NCBI GenBank assembly: GCA_013298265.1
Contig: JAAFHE010000242.1
Location: 1-6,389 of the forward strand
Length of the DNA stretch: 6,389 nucleotides
From: Lysobacterales bacterium
GTDB lineage: Bacteria > Pseudomonadota > Gammaproteobacteria > Xanthomonadales > Rhodanobacteraceae
Reading direction: 5' to 3'
Position numbers and translations under genes: made by a program. Positions 6,141 through 6,389 of the stretch are shown piece after piece; position 1 is the stretch's first letter, and each line of letters starts with the position of its first letter. The notes under the pieces were generated by a model that made no database searches, had not been told where the DNA came from, and saw only the letters and a list, made by a program, of their open reading frames with translations.

Positions 6141-6193
6141 ATCGCAGGACCGAACACTGCAGCGCCGGAGCGCGCGGCCCGCATAGCGCAGCG

Positions 6194-6389
6194 ATGACAC
6201 CTGCACATTCCGACAAAATCCACAAAGACTTTCCCGCGGAACCCGAAGCGGCGGCGCCCGAAGTGATGGCGGGCGTGCTGACCATCGGCGAGATCGACCG
6301 CGACGCCCTGCGCGCGCTGCTGGCCGCGCATGCGCTGGAGCTGGTCGAAGTCGCGCCCGAGGCGCCCATCCCCGGCAGCTACTGGGGCG
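6194..6389 (+). CDS. Conserved hypothetical protein with IPGSYWG motif, 5' part only
   Basis: The frame is open from ATG 6194 to the window edge, giving 65 complete codons. The first 25 residues (MTPAHSDKIHKDFPAEPEAA and following) look disordered. From residue about 28 there is an ordered-looking segment, LTIGEIDRDALRALLAAHAL, then LELVEVAPEAPIPGSYWG (48-65). From memory, IPGSYWG marks a proteobacterial family whose later part carries a His-rich, possibly metal-binding motif; that part lies outside the window, so no function can be assigned. There is no well-placed Shine-Dalgarno: GGAG at 6167-6170 is 23 nt away. An internal ATG at 6266 is an alternative start. It lies 88 nt after minE, beyond the hairpin, so co-transcription with min is uncertain. 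Confidence 0.65.
   Translation, partial: MTPAHSDKIHKDFPAEPEAAAPEVMAGVLTIGEIDRDALRALLAAHALELVEVAPEAPIPGSYWG

Noticed and set aside
1..6389. A new defence, mobile or CRISPR-type system
   Set aside because: All genes except the truncated last one fit known housekeeping or regulatory families, base use looks even across the window, and no repeat arrays, integrases or toxin-like small genes are visible.

Overview
The window is GC-rich, densely coded chromosomal DNA from a gammaproteobacterium. The most likely group is Xanthomonadales/Lysobacterales. That placement is inference: it rests on the close resemblance of the MinD and MinE proteins to xanthomonad ones as I remember them, on a GNAT gene directly ahead of minC, and on an IPGSYWG-type protein after minE. 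No database search was possible. No mobile element, CRISPR array, tRNA or rRNA gene is visible, and nothing looks horizontally acquired.

Left part, minus strand (22-3400). Reading in the direction of transcription from about 3400, there is a DesK-type (HisKA_3) membrane sensor histidine kinase, then a NarL/FixJ response regulator whose start codon overlaps the kinase stop codon (ATGA). After a gap of about 330 bases comes a membrane-anchored protein with an SRPBCC (START-like) domain and a GyrI-like effector-binding domain. The kinase and regulator form a two-gene operon. The SRPBCC gene points the same way but is separated by a gap that holds a weak hairpin and an AT-rich inverted repeat, so it may be transcribed separately.

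Centre (3401-3561). This is a divergent intergenic region. On the minus strand a TATCAT box lies exactly 7 nt before the kinase ATG, which has no Shine-Dalgarno sequence, so the kinase message may be leaderless. On the plus strand a weak sigma70-like pair lies ahead of the GNAT gene.

Right part, plus strand (3562-6389). A GNAT acetyltransferase gene is followed after 4 nt by minC, then minD (TTG start) and minE, the complete Min system that keeps FtsZ assembly away from the cell poles. MinC inhibits FtsZ, MinD is the membrane-bound ATPase that recruits MinC, and MinE stimulates MinD and drives the pattern. The tight spacing suggests that the GNAT gene and minCDE are co-transcribed. A GC-rich hairpin follows minE, then the 5' part of another gene that runs off the window.

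Overall this is an ordinary housekeeping/regulatory region. I see no evidence for a new biological system. The points most worth a second look are the putative leaderless kinase start, the GNAT-minC coupling, the SRPBCC-GyrI-like fusion and the nine-alanine tail of MinE.
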